NCBI RefSeq assembly: GCF_036492245.1
Contig: NZ_AP025286.1
Span: 2,480,001-2,544,000 of the forward strand
DNA: 64,000 nucleotides
Origin: Treponema bryantii
GTDB taxonomy: Bacteria > Spirochaetota > Spirochaetia > Treponematales > Treponemataceae
Direction of reading: 5' to 3'
Shown here: positions 34,261 through 43,121 of the stretch, in pieces
How the letters are laid out: each line of letters starts with the position of its first letter
How positions within the stretch are numbered: position 1 is the first letter of the stretch
Program-made: the position numbers and the translations under genes
Notes under the pieces: generated by a model
What the model was told of the DNA's origin: nothing
Database searches by the model: none
What the model saw: only the letters and a program-made list of their open reading frames with translations

Positions 34261-34686
34261 TTATTTTTCTTCAGCGTCTTCAGCTTTTTTTGCCTTTTCG
34301 AGATCTGAAGATTTTTTACCTTTGAAAAGTTTTTTGTTTTTTGCTTCTTCAGCAAGTTTTGCTTTTTCTTCTTCAGTAAGTTCTACAGAAGAAATTGCTG
34401 TGCGGTTGAATTCAAGTTTACAGTCATCATCAACTTTTACGATTACAGTATTTTCTTTAACAGAAGATACAGTTCCGTGGATTCCTCCAATTGTGATTAC
34501 TTTGTCACCCTTCTTCAATGCATCAAGCATTTTTTGAGTTTCTTTCTGCTTTTTGTTCTGTGGACGAATCAAAAAGAGATAAAAAATAACGATAATAAGC
34601 AGAAAAGGAAGAAGGCTGCCTACAAGTGACGATGATGTAGAAGCGCTGCCTGCTGCTCCTGCCTGTAAAAATGGGATAAATGACAT
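34261..34686 (-). CDS. yajC: Sec translocon accessory protein YajC
   Basis: YajC joins SecDF in the holotranslocon. The 141-residue protein has one span (LLPFLLIIVIFYLFLI) and the signature RPQNKKQKETQKMLDALKKGDKVITIGGIHG, then VKVDDDCKLEFNRTAIS. A Lys/Glu-rich tail of about 40 residues is longer than usual. The second ATG at 34686 is chosen, since AGG falls about ten bases before it and directly abuts the first one. It heads the yajC-secD-secF operon behind the promoter at 34736-34764. Confidence 0.94.
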   Translation of the reverse strand: MSFIPFLQAGAAGSASTSSSLVGSLLPFLLIIVIFYLFLIRPQNKKQKETQKMLDALKKGDKVITIGGIHGTVSSVKENTVIVKVDDDCKLEFNRTAISSVELTEEEKAKLAEEAKNKKLFKGKKSSDLEKAKKAEDAEEK

Positions 34687-34735
34687 ATGAGTTTCCATCC
34701 TGTTTTTAAAATCTGATTATGAAATCAGTCTAAAA

Positions 34736-34764
34736 ATTATAACACGATTTATTCTACAAATCAA
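34736..34764 (-). promoter_or_regulatory. Sigma-70-type promoter of yajC-secD-secF
   Basis: On the minus strand TTGATT and TATAAT stand exactly 17 bases apart. The transcript would begin near 34729, right at a hairpin CTGATT-TCAT-AATCAG (34713-34728), so the RNA would carry a 5' stem-loop. Confidence 0.8.
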
Positions 34765-34802
34765 TGGTAAAATTTCCCATTAAAAGAAGTGATTTTTATA
34801 CG

Positions 34803-36575
34803 TTATTGAATGAGTTTTGTTAAAGCTTCGTTCAGCTTTTTAATAGAAGAATCATTAGGATTTATGGCAACTACCTGACGCAGATAATACTGTGCCTTGC
34901 GGTAATCTTTCTTTGCATAATAAAGTTCATACAGACGGAAAAGGGCATCGCTGTTACGAGGATTTGCAATCAGACTTGAACGAAGATCTGCAAGGGATTT
35001 TTCTTCTGTAAGCTGGAGAAAACTTCTTCTATAGTAAAGGTAACTTTTTACTTTTGAAGACGAACTGTTCATCAATGAATCAATATACTTAATGACAGCA
35101 TCTCTGTTACCTACCTTGCTGTAAGCGAGGATATAGGCTTCAAGCAGAACTTCATCTGATGGATTTGCATCATAGCGGGCTTTTGCAAATTCATAAGCTT
35201 CATTATATTTTCCAAGCTTTATACAGACTGTGACATATTTATCAACAACAGTAGAACTTACATTTCCCAGAGAAATAAGATTCTTACTTGCCTTATAGGC
35301 TTCCTGCCAGTTTTCACGGTGAATAAGACCGTCCAGTGCATAAGTCATTGCTTCCTGATTTCCAGGCTTTTTCTCAAGCACGCGGGCAGCAAGTTCATCT
35401 GCATATTTGCCGGCAACAGGAGAATCAGTTTCTGAAGAAATACGGGCTGCAAACATAAGTGCATCAACATTATCCGGATACATCTGAAGTGCCTTTTCTA
35501 CAGTCTCAGAAGCGGCTGCTGTATTTTTACTCCAGTCAAGCTGAACGCGTGCACGAAGAACTAGATAATCTATAGAATTACTGTCCTGTCTAGCATAAAC
35601 ATCAAGCAAAGAAACAGCATGAATATAATCTTTCTTTTCAACAAGAATCTTTGCACGGAAAAGCAGGAACTCAAGATCATTAGGAGTCTGCTGAATTACT
35701 CTTGCAACATACAACTCTGCAGCGTCATAATCACCCGCATCAAAAGAAATATATGCATTCTGCTTTAGCACAGCCAAATCATTTGAAGAATTATCGACTT
35801 TATTTAAGATCTTTGATGCATCTGTCAATTTTCCATTTGCACGTAATATTCTCGAATATGCAAGATTTATTTCTGTCGTCTTTGGAGAACCTGCATAAGC
35901 AGCCGCAAGATTATTTTCTGCTTTTGCAAAATTTCCCTGTCTCTCACAGAGCATAGCCATCAGATAGTTTGCAAGAACAGAATCCGGCTGAAGAGCAAGA
36001 GCTGAAGTCAATGCATTTTCACATGGCTCATAAATTGAATTATCAGAAGCTCTATTTACAATTACAAGTGCAGGCAAGAGAATAGTAAGGAAATCAACAT
36101 TACCGGTACTTGAATCAAAAACACCCTGTTTAACAGAACTGATTGCACCAGTATAAGGATTTTCATCTGAAACTACAGGAATATCCCAGGTAATCTTTTC
36201 AGAAGGCCATACCAGTTTCATGATTTCTGCAGAAACTACAGCAAGCACCTTTTCGCATTCTTCGTATTCACTGCCCTTCTGGCGCATAAGTGCCATAGCC
36301 TCACGAATAGATTCAGGGCTGCCGTTCTGAACACCATTCAACACATCAGGATTAACCTTAGCAAAATAATCTCTCTGATTTTTTCCTGTAGGAAGTTTAA
36401 TTGAATATGAAGTATCATCTATTTCGGTTTGAGTTTCAGCGGAAGTTTCAATCTTTTCCGGTTCAGGTTCTTTAGTTTTCTTCTTCTTTTTTGAAGCAGA
36501 AAAAACCGGACTGCTTATAATAAAAGCAGCCAGCAATATGAGAACTCCAGTTTTACCCCAAAAAGTTTTTATCAC
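34803..36575 (-). CDS. Secreted TPR-repeat protein
   Basis: The 590-residue protein starts with a GTG, has a signal peptide (VLILLAAFIISSPVFSA) and a Lys-rich linker, then TPR repeats through most of the protein from about residue 190 to the end: SVLANYLMAMLCERQGNFAKAENNLAAAY, TEINLAYSRILRANGKLTDASKIL and several more, ending RNSDALFRLYELYYAKKDYRKAQYYLRQ. Such periplasmic TPR proteins are protein-binding scaffolds and are common in treponemes. It begins 12 bases after the small membrane gene at 36588 and probably shares its transcript. No enzymatic domain is present. Confidence 0.8.
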   Translation of the reverse strand: MIKTFWGKTGVLILLAAFIISSPVFSASKKKKKTKEPEPEKIETSAETQTEIDDTSYSIKLPTGKNQRDYFAKVNPDVLNGVQNGSPESIREAMALMRQKGSEYEECEKVLAVVSAEIMKLVWPSEKITWDIPVVSDENPYTGAISSVKQGVFDSSTGNVDFLTILLPALVIVNRASDNSIYEPCENALTSALALQPDSVLANYLMAMLCERQGNFAKAENNLAAAYAGSPKTTEINLAYSRILRANGKLTDASKILNKVDNSSNDLAVLKQNAYISFDAGDYDAAELYVARVIQQTPNDLEFLLFRAKILVEKKDYIHAVSLLDVYARQDSNSIDYLVLRARVQLDWSKNTAAASETVEKALQMYPDNVDALMFAARISSETDSPVAGKYADELAARVLEKKPGNQEAMTYALDGLIHRENWQEAYKASKNLISLGNVSSTVVDKYVTVCIKLGKYNEAYEFAKARYDANPSDEVLLEAYILAYSKVGNRDAVIKYIDSLMNSSSSKVKSYLYYRRSFLQLTEEKSLADLRSSLIANPRNSDALFRLYELYYAKKDYRKAQYYLRQVVAINPNDSSIKKLNEALTKLIQ

Positions 36576-36587
36576 TTCTAATACCGA

Positions 36588-37211
36588 TTATTCGTCGTCT
36601 AAAGCTGATTTAATTGATGCTTCCTCATCCGCAAAAACTCCAGTCTCCTCATCAGGAAAAACAAGTTCTTTATGCTTTTGTTGCAAAAAGAAGAAGAAAA
36701 CAAGGAAAACTGCTACAAGTAACATAAAAAGTGGTCCTAAAGTGCTTGCTACAGTTTTAAATGATAAACTTATTACCCCGAATGAGAAAAGTGAATACCA
36801 GACTCCCATTCCAAACAAAGTAACAGACGGAATCAGAAAACCAAACTTCAAAGTCTGATACTTTAATCTTCCAGCAATAAACCAGAGTATTCCAGCCGAA
36901 ATACCAAGCAGCGGCCACATCTCCTTTAATGAATAAGAGAAAAGTGTATATGCAAACAGATAAATCAAACTCCAGCTTAAATAAAGGAGTCCCATAAACA
37001 GATGGAAGAATTTCTTGGTAAATTTTCTGGAAATAATAATTGTCGCAAGTCCAATTCCAGCCTGTACAATTATAAAGATGATATTAAGGATATTAACGGG
37101 TTTTGAAACAGGATTAAACAAAGCAACAAGTGTACAACCTATTGCAAGAAGGATTCCAACAACTATTAGGACATAAATTGATCTTATATTTTCTTCAGTA
37201 TTCATCTGCAT
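36588..37211 (-). CDS. Small polytopic membrane protein, six spans
   Basis: The 207-residue protein has six predicted spans at about residues 12-33, 41-64, 70-93, 97-117, 121-147 and 154-178, then an acidic tail ending LDDE. It carries no recognised family motif. Two start codons are possible, at 37211 and 37205, with GAGGG just upstream; the first is taken. It is divergent from the lipoprotein gene at 37329 and probably co-transcribed with the TPR gene that follows. Function unknown. Confidence 0.65.
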   Translation of the reverse strand: MQMNTEENIRSIYVLIVVGILLAIGCTLVALFNPVSKPVNILNIIFIIVQAGIGLATIIISRKFTKKFFHLFMGLLYLSWSLIYLFAYTLFSYSLKEMWPLLGISAGILWFIAGRLKYQTLKFGFLIPSVTLFGMGVWYSLFSFGVISLSFKTVASTLGPLFMLLVAVFLVFFFFLQQKHKELVFPDEETGVFADEEASIKSALDDE

Positions 37212-37328
37212 TTATCCCTCTAAATATAACATTCAATATAGGTCTGATTTTGAAATTATCCTGTTTTTCTATAATACAAGTAAAATTTAATCTTTACAAT
37301 AACAAATCACTATGATAAATTTAAAAAT

Positions 37329-38399
37329 ATGATATTAAAAAGAAAAATAACTCCTTATATATATATATTCTTTTTTACTATTCTATTTATATTTTCGGCC
37401 TGTAAAAATACTAAAAATACTGGAAACAATAAAAAATCAGCATCCATTCAAAGCCATCAGCAGGAATTGCAGAGCCTTTTAGACTCCCAGACTTTTAATG
37501 GAAAGCAGAAATATTCACTTATTAAGCAGATTGCAGACACACTGCGAGATGAAAAGGATTATCAGGGACTTATTCTTTTCCTTACAGATTGGGTAGATAA
37601 TAATCCGGATGATATGTATAACTCTTACTGGCTTTTGATGACTGCAGATGCTTACCTTGCACAGGGAGCAGAACCAGTTGCAGAATACTATTTTGACCGT
37701 ATTCTTCAGCAGTGTCCGGATCTTCTTATAAAAGGAAATTCTGCACATTTTATCTGCCTTCAGAAACTGATTCAGATCAGTAAAACACCGTCTCACAGAA
37801 TAAAATACTTCAACGAGCTTATAAGCCGTTTCCCACAGAATGTAAATACAACAGAACTTTATCTGCGCCTTGCGCTTGAATATCAGAATGACAGTCAGTG
37901 GTCTCAGGCACTTAAAACCTACTCCCTCTTCCTTGAACAGCCGGATGCAACTACAATCCAGATTGCAGGAGAGCCTGATGCTTATAAAAATGCCCGCCAC
38001 CTTGTAGACTTTAATAATTCTTCTAAAGACTGGACTTTTGAAAGCCTTTCTGCTCTTGAAGAAGCAGTTAAGAAAGCTATCAGAAATTATGACTGGCGTG
38101 CTCTTGACCGCTATAAGGCAAAAGTAAACTTCTTCTCTATGTCATGGAAGCAGGATGAAAATGACGCTAACTCTCAGGAGGAATTCTCAATGTATTCCTG
38201 GATGAGAGGAAAACGCATTCGATATAATGATGCTCTTGATGAAGCCTCTAACCCGAACGAAGCTTACTTAAGAACCTGGGGATGGAACAGTTATGTTCCT
38301 GTATGGTATCTGTATTTCCGAAAGGTAGACTTCCCTCTTGATCCTGATATTCACGGTAACTGGGAATGGGCCGGCATTTATCTTGGAAATAAACTGTAA
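37329..38399 (+). CDS. Lipoprotein with TPR-like helical repeats
   Basis: The 356-residue protein begins with an N-terminal signal ending FIFSAC, a lipobox, so it is lipid-modified at Cys25. The mature part is helical with TPR-like units (YWLLMTADAYLAQGAEPVAEYYFDRILQQ, TTELYLRLALEYQNDSQWSQALKTYSLFL) in residues 60-210 and a C-terminal region with WAGIYLGNKL at the end that is not recognised. TATAAT lies at 37271-37276; no strong ribosome site precedes the ATG. Its stop overlaps the start of the transglycosylase (TAATG), so the two are translated together and may act together on the cell wall. Confidence 0.78.
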   Translation: MILKRKITPYIYIFFFTILFIFSACKNTKNTGNNKKSASIQSHQQELQSLLDSQTFNGKQKYSLIKQIADTLRDEKDYQGLILFLTDWVDNNPDDMYNSYWLLMTADAYLAQGAEPVAEYYFDRILQQCPDLLIKGNSAHFICLQKLIQISKTPSHRIKYFNELISRFPQNVNTTELYLRLALEYQNDSQWSQALKTYSLFLEQPDATTIQIAGEPDAYKNARHLVDFNNSSKDWTFESLSALEEAVKKAIRNYDWRALDRYKAKVNFFSMSWKQDENDANSQEEFSMYSWMRGKRIRYNDALDEASNPNEAYLRTWGWNSYVPVWYLYFRKVDFPLDPDIHGNWEWAGIYLGNKL

Positions 38400-39631
38400 T
38401 GAAAAAAATACTCACTGCCTTTGCTGTACTTCTTGTTTGTTTCTCATTATTTGCTGATGGCGCAGTGGAAGAACCTGATAAAAACTCTGAAAGTACCGAA
38501 ACCGCAGAAACCACTGCCCCCCAGCCCCTTTCTTTTACAGAAGAACCTTTAGAAGAAGAGGTTGTTGAGGACGAAGCCTTTCTTGAACTTTTGAAAACCG
38601 CCCTTCTGCCCGAAATAACTCCAATCAATATAATAGAAGAAAAACACACTCATACACCGCTTTCATTTATTTCTGATGAAGAAATTGAAAAGCCTCAGGT
38701 AGAAGCCTTCCGCAAAATGTATCTTTCTCCAAAATGGAGTGCTCTATTACGCGGATATCTTGAAAGTGCTATGGAATACCGCCTTTATGTGCGTAAAGCC
38801 GTCAGCGACAAACAGATGCCAGAAATGCTTGAATACTTACCGGTTGTAGAATCAAATTACAAGACAAATGCAAAATCCCGTTCTGGCGCAATCGGCATGT
38901 GGCAGTTTATGGCTAACAGCGTATGGCCGTTTCTTACTCTAAATGATTTTGTAGATGAACGCCTGGATCCGTGGAAATCTACGGATGCGGCCCTTAAAAA
39001 GCTCACAGATAATTATAATATTTTCAACGACTGGTTACTGGCAATCGGTGCTTATAACTGCGGGGTTGGCGCAATGAACCGGGCAATTAAAAAGGCCGGT
39101 GGAGTAAAAGATTTCTGGTATCTGGCAGAGCACGGCTATCTTTCAAAACAGACTGCAGATTATGTTCCAAAGCTTATAGCAATTGCAGACCTTGCAATCA
39201 ACAGTCAGTATTACGGAATTGATATTCCGGATCATAAAGAAGAATACGAAATTCTTGAAAACGAAAAAAACGGAAACTTTGATTACGTTACCGTAAAAAA
39301 AGCCTATTCTTTGAATCAGCTTGCACAGGAAATGAGAATGGATGCTGCAACAATCAAAAGATTGAATCCTTCCTACACTCTTGGAATGACACATCCTTCA
39401 AAAGCAAGCGAAATCCGACTTCCGCTTGGCATGAAAGAGTCTGCAGAAGATGCACTGGCAAACATGAAGCCGGTTGATTTCCCTCTTAAGTACACTGTAG
39501 TTGCCGGTGATTCACTCTGGTCAATTTCAAGAAAATACAAGACAACAGTTTCTGCAATCTGTGAACTCAACGGTATTAAAGAAAACGCAATTCTTAAAAT
39601 TGGAAAAATACTTTATATTCCCTCAAAATAA
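38399..39631 (+). CDS. MltD-like lytic transglycosylase with LysM domain
   Basis: An enzyme that cuts the glycan strands of peptidoglycan. The 410-residue protein has a signal peptide (ILTAFAVLLVCFSLFADG), an acidic linker, and an SLT domain from about residue 100 to 290 with the catalytic Glu in EYLPVVESNY, then SRSGAIGMWQFMANS and LLAIGAYNCGVGAMNRAIKKAG, the MltD/family 1D pattern. One LysM domain closes the protein (YTVVAGDSLWSISRKYKTT...LKIGKILYIPSK), for glycan binding; a degenerate one lies before it (YVTVKKAYSLNQLAQEM). It is coupled to the lipoprotein gene upstream and lies 29 bases before the OmpA-type gene. Confidence 0.92.
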   Translation: MKKILTAFAVLLVCFSLFADGAVEEPDKNSESTETAETTAPQPLSFTEEPLEEEVVEDEAFLELLKTALLPEITPINIIEEKHTHTPLSFISDEEIEKPQVEAFRKMYLSPKWSALLRGYLESAMEYRLYVRKAVSDKQMPEMLEYLPVVESNYKTNAKSRSGAIGMWQFMANSVWPFLTLNDFVDERLDPWKSTDAALKKLTDNYNIFNDWLLAIGAYNCGVGAMNRAIKKAGGVKDFWYLAEHGYLSKQTADYVPKLIAIADLAINSQYYGIDIPDHKEEYEILENEKNGNFDYVTVKKAYSLNQLAQEMRMDAATIKRLNPSYTLGMTHPSKASEIRLPLGMKESAEDALANMKPVDFPLKYTVVAGDSLWSISRKYKTTVSAICELNGIKENAILKIGKILYIPSK

Positions 39632-39660
39632 GCCGAAACTTGTAGAAGAGGTATATTATT

Positions 39661-41019
39661 ATGTCCAAAACGTTCACTGCCCTCGCAGGTGTTATTCTTT
39701 TTGCATTTTCACCACTTTCTGCTCAGGCGGCACAGCAATATGACACTAAGATAGAAGCAATCAGCTCTATCAACTGGATTACAAAAGAATTCGCCACAAA
39801 TATTTCTCTGGACGCTAATAAAGCAAATATTCAGATGCCGTCTGGAAAAAAGGTTGCTTCAACCTACATAAAATCTAAAATGCTTCCTTTAATTCAGCCG
39901 CCGCTGCTTTCTCTTTTTGAGAACTCAGAGAATGACCTTTCTGAAGCAGTAATTAACGAAGACCTCTCTCTTGATCAGGTTTACAGTTTTATTATGGGTG
40001 GACACAAAACTCCGGATGTTTTTTCTAAAGACCTCAAATACTTAAATACTACAAACACAACAAATATAAATGATATAGGCAAACTCCTTGTCCGACATAA
40101 TTATGCCTATAATCCTCAAAAGCCGATTGAATCAGTTCCTTCAAGAGCTTTCAGCGGAATTATTATTGATGCCCGCGGAGCATTTCCTGTGCATGGTGAA
40201 TATGTAAAGAGTGAAGTTTACGCCTGTTTCTTCCCTCAGATCTGGGATGATCAGATGAACAGCATTTTTGAAAAAAACATTGTTTCACCATCAATTGTCA
40301 CTTCAAAGGGTGTTGTAGGCTATCACTATTCTGATGATGTAGCTGATTACGAAGACCGAGTTGGTTCAGATCCGCTTTATATAAAGGCTTCTCAGGTTTA
40401 TGGACGAAACCGCACAGACCCTGTTATTAAGCACCGCGATGCGCTGAAAATCCTCACAGTTCCAGAAAATATAAAACTTTTGCAGGAAGGCAAGGTTGTT
40501 ATTCTTCTTGATAAGGACAACCTGATTTATGAAATTTCTGTACCGGAAAAGACACCTGCTTACTATGTAAAATACGATGCAGTAAAACAATATTTCTACG
40601 AAAACAAAATTCCTGGTGTTACAATCTCAGATACAAGCATCGGCTTTATGTTTGATGTAAATCTCCGCTTCTACCCTGACTCACCTGAACTTCTTCCAGA
40701 TGAAAAAGGCCGCATTGAACTGATTGCAGAAAAACTCAAAGAGATTCTTGAAGATGAAGGCTATTCTATTCTGATTGAAGGACACACTGCCGATGTAGGA
40801 AAACCTGTAGGCCAGTTGAATCTTTCCATCGAACGAACACGTACCGTAATGACTGCACTTATAGATGAAGGAATTGATGAAAAGATTTTCACCTACAAAG
40901 GATATGGTGGAACAATGCCGATTGCAGACAATGACACAGAAGCCGGCCGCGCCCAGAACCGCCGCGTAAGAATTATTGCACGCCCTCGCGCAACTTATAT
41001 TCAGCGTGACTGGAACTAG
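39661..41019 (+). CDS. OmpA-family peptidoglycan-binding protein
   Basis: The 452-residue protein has a signal peptide ending SAQAAQ, a unique N-terminal part of about 310 residues (including GIIIDARGAFPVHGEYV, seen in several secreted treponemal proteins) and a C-terminal OmpA-like domain of about 110 residues: FDVNLRFYPDSPELL, ILIEGHTADVGKPVGQLNLSIERTRTVMTALID and the final AQNRRVRIIARP with the Asp/Arg pair that holds diaminopimelate-type or ornithine peptidoglycan. It likely ties the outer membrane or periplasm to the wall. AGAGG precedes the ATG. Its stop overlaps the convergent diguanylate cyclase gene. Confidence 0.88.
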   Translation: MSKTFTALAGVILFAFSPLSAQAAQQYDTKIEAISSINWITKEFATNISLDANKANIQMPSGKKVASTYIKSKMLPLIQPPLLSLFENSENDLSEAVINEDLSLDQVYSFIMGGHKTPDVFSKDLKYLNTTNTTNINDIGKLLVRHNYAYNPQKPIESVPSRAFSGIIIDARGAFPVHGEYVKSEVYACFFPQIWDDQMNSIFEKNIVSPSIVTSKGVVGYHYSDDVADYEDRVGSDPLYIKASQVYGRNRTDPVIKHRDALKILTVPENIKLLQEGKVVILLDKDNLIYEISVPEKTPAYYVKYDAVKQYFYENKIPGVTISDTSIGFMFDVNLRFYPDSPELLPDEKGRIELIAEKLKEILEDEGYSILIEGHTADVGKPVGQLNLSIERTRTVMTALIDEGIDEKIFTYKGYGGTMPIADNDTEAGRAQNRRVRIIARPRATYIQRDWN

Positions 41020-43022
41020 TCATCTTCTGAATAGATTTCTGAAGATTCTTCTACAACTTCTACCAGCTGTTCAACCTTCTTTAATTTTTTAGAACGCTTT
41101 TCCATATACATAATGGAATCTGCCTCGCTTAAAAGCGGGGTAATTTTATAGCCCATTTTTTGAGATGGATAAGCAACATAGCCCATACTGATTGAAAGCG
41201 AGAATCCTACTTCATTACCACCAGACCACATCCGGCAGTCTTCATCAATCTGTGCACGAATATGTTTTAAAGCCTGCTTTGTAAGTCCCGGACAGAGAAT
41301 TGCAAACTCATCACCACCGATTCGGGCAATAATATCATTGGAACGGAAATTACTCTTGAGAATTATTGATTCTGCAATAATTGCCCTATCCCCTTCTTCA
41401 TGGCCATAATCATCATTTATTTTCTTAAGGCCATCCATATCACAATAAAGCATTATTCCGCTCTGGCCCATTGCTTTAGCAAATTTGAGTGTAGTCTCGC
41501 CATAGGAATAAAAACCGCGTCTGTTGTAAAGGCCAGTCAACTCATCAGTACTTGCAATAAGATCAAGTTCATCAATCTTTTTGCGTACACGGGAAGTTTC
41601 ACTATGAGCAAGCGAGAACGAATAAACAGAAGCAATTGTCGAAGACAAAAGTTTTACAAAAAGATCATAAATAATACTGTCATAGCTACCCGGACGAAGG
41701 ATAATGTATCCATACTGCAGGGTACTATGGAAAAGAGCAAATACTAATACTCCGTCATGATCAATACTGATTATTCCATCAGGAAGCATCTGCTCTTTTG
41801 GATTACACTTAATTATCTTTTTCTCTACTGTAGAATCAAAACCAGTCTTATTATCAAAACCTGCAAAAAGATGTGCATTTTTTGGAAGATGGAAATAATC
41901 AAAAGGAACTGCAGCTTCAATCGGTTTATCATAAAGCACAACTGCACAGGCAGTTATTCCAAAAGAACGGACATCATCATTGATTCTGTTACGCAGCTGG
42001 TCATAAGTCATATCAGACTGCATTTGTGTATAGAAATTTGTTGTCTGATAGAATTCTCCTTTTTTTCTATACCACTCAGTACCAGAGTTAGTTCTTAAAT
42101 AAGGTTTATTTTCATCAGATTCAAATTCAAAACTTCTTGCATGAGGAGCAGTCTTATCATAAGGAACACGCCGGCTGGATTCACGCATAACAGGAATTGC
42201 AGTTATCACAGATAGCTTATCTGCAGCTTTTCCATAAATCTCTTTAATAAGATTCATTCCTGCAAGATATCCCTGCCCTTCAAAATTCTGTTTAATAGTA
42301 GTAAGGGTTGGTATACAGGTATCAGAATTTATAAGATTGTCAAAGCCTACAACTATTACATCATCAGGAACCTTTAATCCTATTTCACTGCAGAAATCCA
42401 TAGCTGCAAAAGCCATTTCATCATTCATACAGATTAAAGTATCATAGTCGAAAACTCCAATTTCTTTATAAATTGCACGAAGATCTTCAAGAGCCGGAGT
42501 ATAGCTTAAGGTTGATTTCCATACAGAAATATCATCTTCGCTAACACCAAGGTTTGAAAGTGCAGCTTTTATATTTTTGAGACGATTTTTGATTTCTGAA
42601 GAATTTCCCCGTACGCTAAGAATTCCAAATTTGTGACATCTCTGTCGTTTTACCAGTTCTGTAAGAATTGAATCATAAGCTTCCTCATTATCAACAATAA
42701 CTGAAGGAATGCCTGATATTTCCATTGATATATTTGCAACAGGAAGAGGCTTAAAAGCCTTTATGTACGAAGCAACTTCTGATTTATTTTGAGACTGCAT
42801 GATGGCGCCAGAAATAAAAATTACACCATCGAGATTTTTTGAAGATACAAAGGAAGATACTGCTACATTCTGATAGTCAAATGCATTGGTTATACTCTGA
42901 ATTTGACCAATTGAGAATACAACAAGCTCAGCGTCTTTTTCCTGACAGGCGAGCGAAACACCCCGGATTATACGCTCAGCATATTCCGAAACTACATAAT
43001 CTATTACAAGCCCTATTCTCAT
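41016..43022 (-). CDS. Soluble LacI-type sensor/GGDEF diguanylate cyclase (copy 1)
   Basis: The 668-residue protein makes cyclic di-GMP, probably in response to a small ligand. Residues 1-285 are a periplasmic-binding-protein-like domain of LacI type (MRIGLVIDYVVSEYAERIIRGVSLACQ, then DVIVVGFDNLINSDTCIPTLTTIKQN), but it has no signal peptide, no membrane span and no DNA-binding headpiece, so it is cytoplasmic. A middle region (300-480) is unrecognised. The GGDEF domain (about 490-650) has DELTGLYNRRGF, CDMDGLKKINDDYGHEEGD and an intact GGDEF near 569. RSND, five residues before it, is the inhibitory RxxD site. It is a paralogue of the protein at 45328-47268. Confidence 0.88.
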   Translation of the reverse strand: MRIGLVIDYVVSEYAERIIRGVSLACQEKDAELVVFSIGQIQSITNAFDYQNVAVSSFVSSKNLDGVIFISGAIMQSQNKSEVASYIKAFKPLPVANISMEISGIPSVIVDNEEAYDSILTELVKRQRCHKFGILSVRGNSSEIKNRLKNIKAALSNLGVSEDDISVWKSTLSYTPALEDLRAIYKEIGVFDYDTLICMNDEMAFAAMDFCSEIGLKVPDDVIVVGFDNLINSDTCIPTLTTIKQNFEGQGYLAGMNLIKEIYGKAADKLSVITAIPVMRESSRRVPYDKTAPHARSFEFESDENKPYLRTNSGTEWYRKKGEFYQTTNFYTQMQSDMTYDQLRNRINDDVRSFGITACAVVLYDKPIEAAVPFDYFHLPKNAHLFAGFDNKTGFDSTVEKKIIKCNPKEQMLPDGIISIDHDGVLVFALFHSTLQYGYIILRPGSYDSIIYDLFVKLLSSTIASVYSFSLAHSETSRVRKKIDELDLIASTDELTGLYNRRGFYSYGETTLKFAKAMGQSGIMLYCDMDGLKKINDDYGHEEGDRAIIAESIILKSNFRSNDIIARIGGDEFAILCPGLTKQALKHIRAQIDEDCRMWSGGNEVGFSLSISMGYVAYPSQKMGYKITPLLSEADSIMYMEKRSKKLKKVEQLVEVVEESSEIYSEDD

Positions 43023-43121
43023 ACTCTCTCATCTTTTGAATAAAGTTTTAAATAATTATTTTTAAATCTTTTTATTACATTTTTGGGCTAATTATATTTT
43101 AGTCTAGTTTTTGTAATTTGT

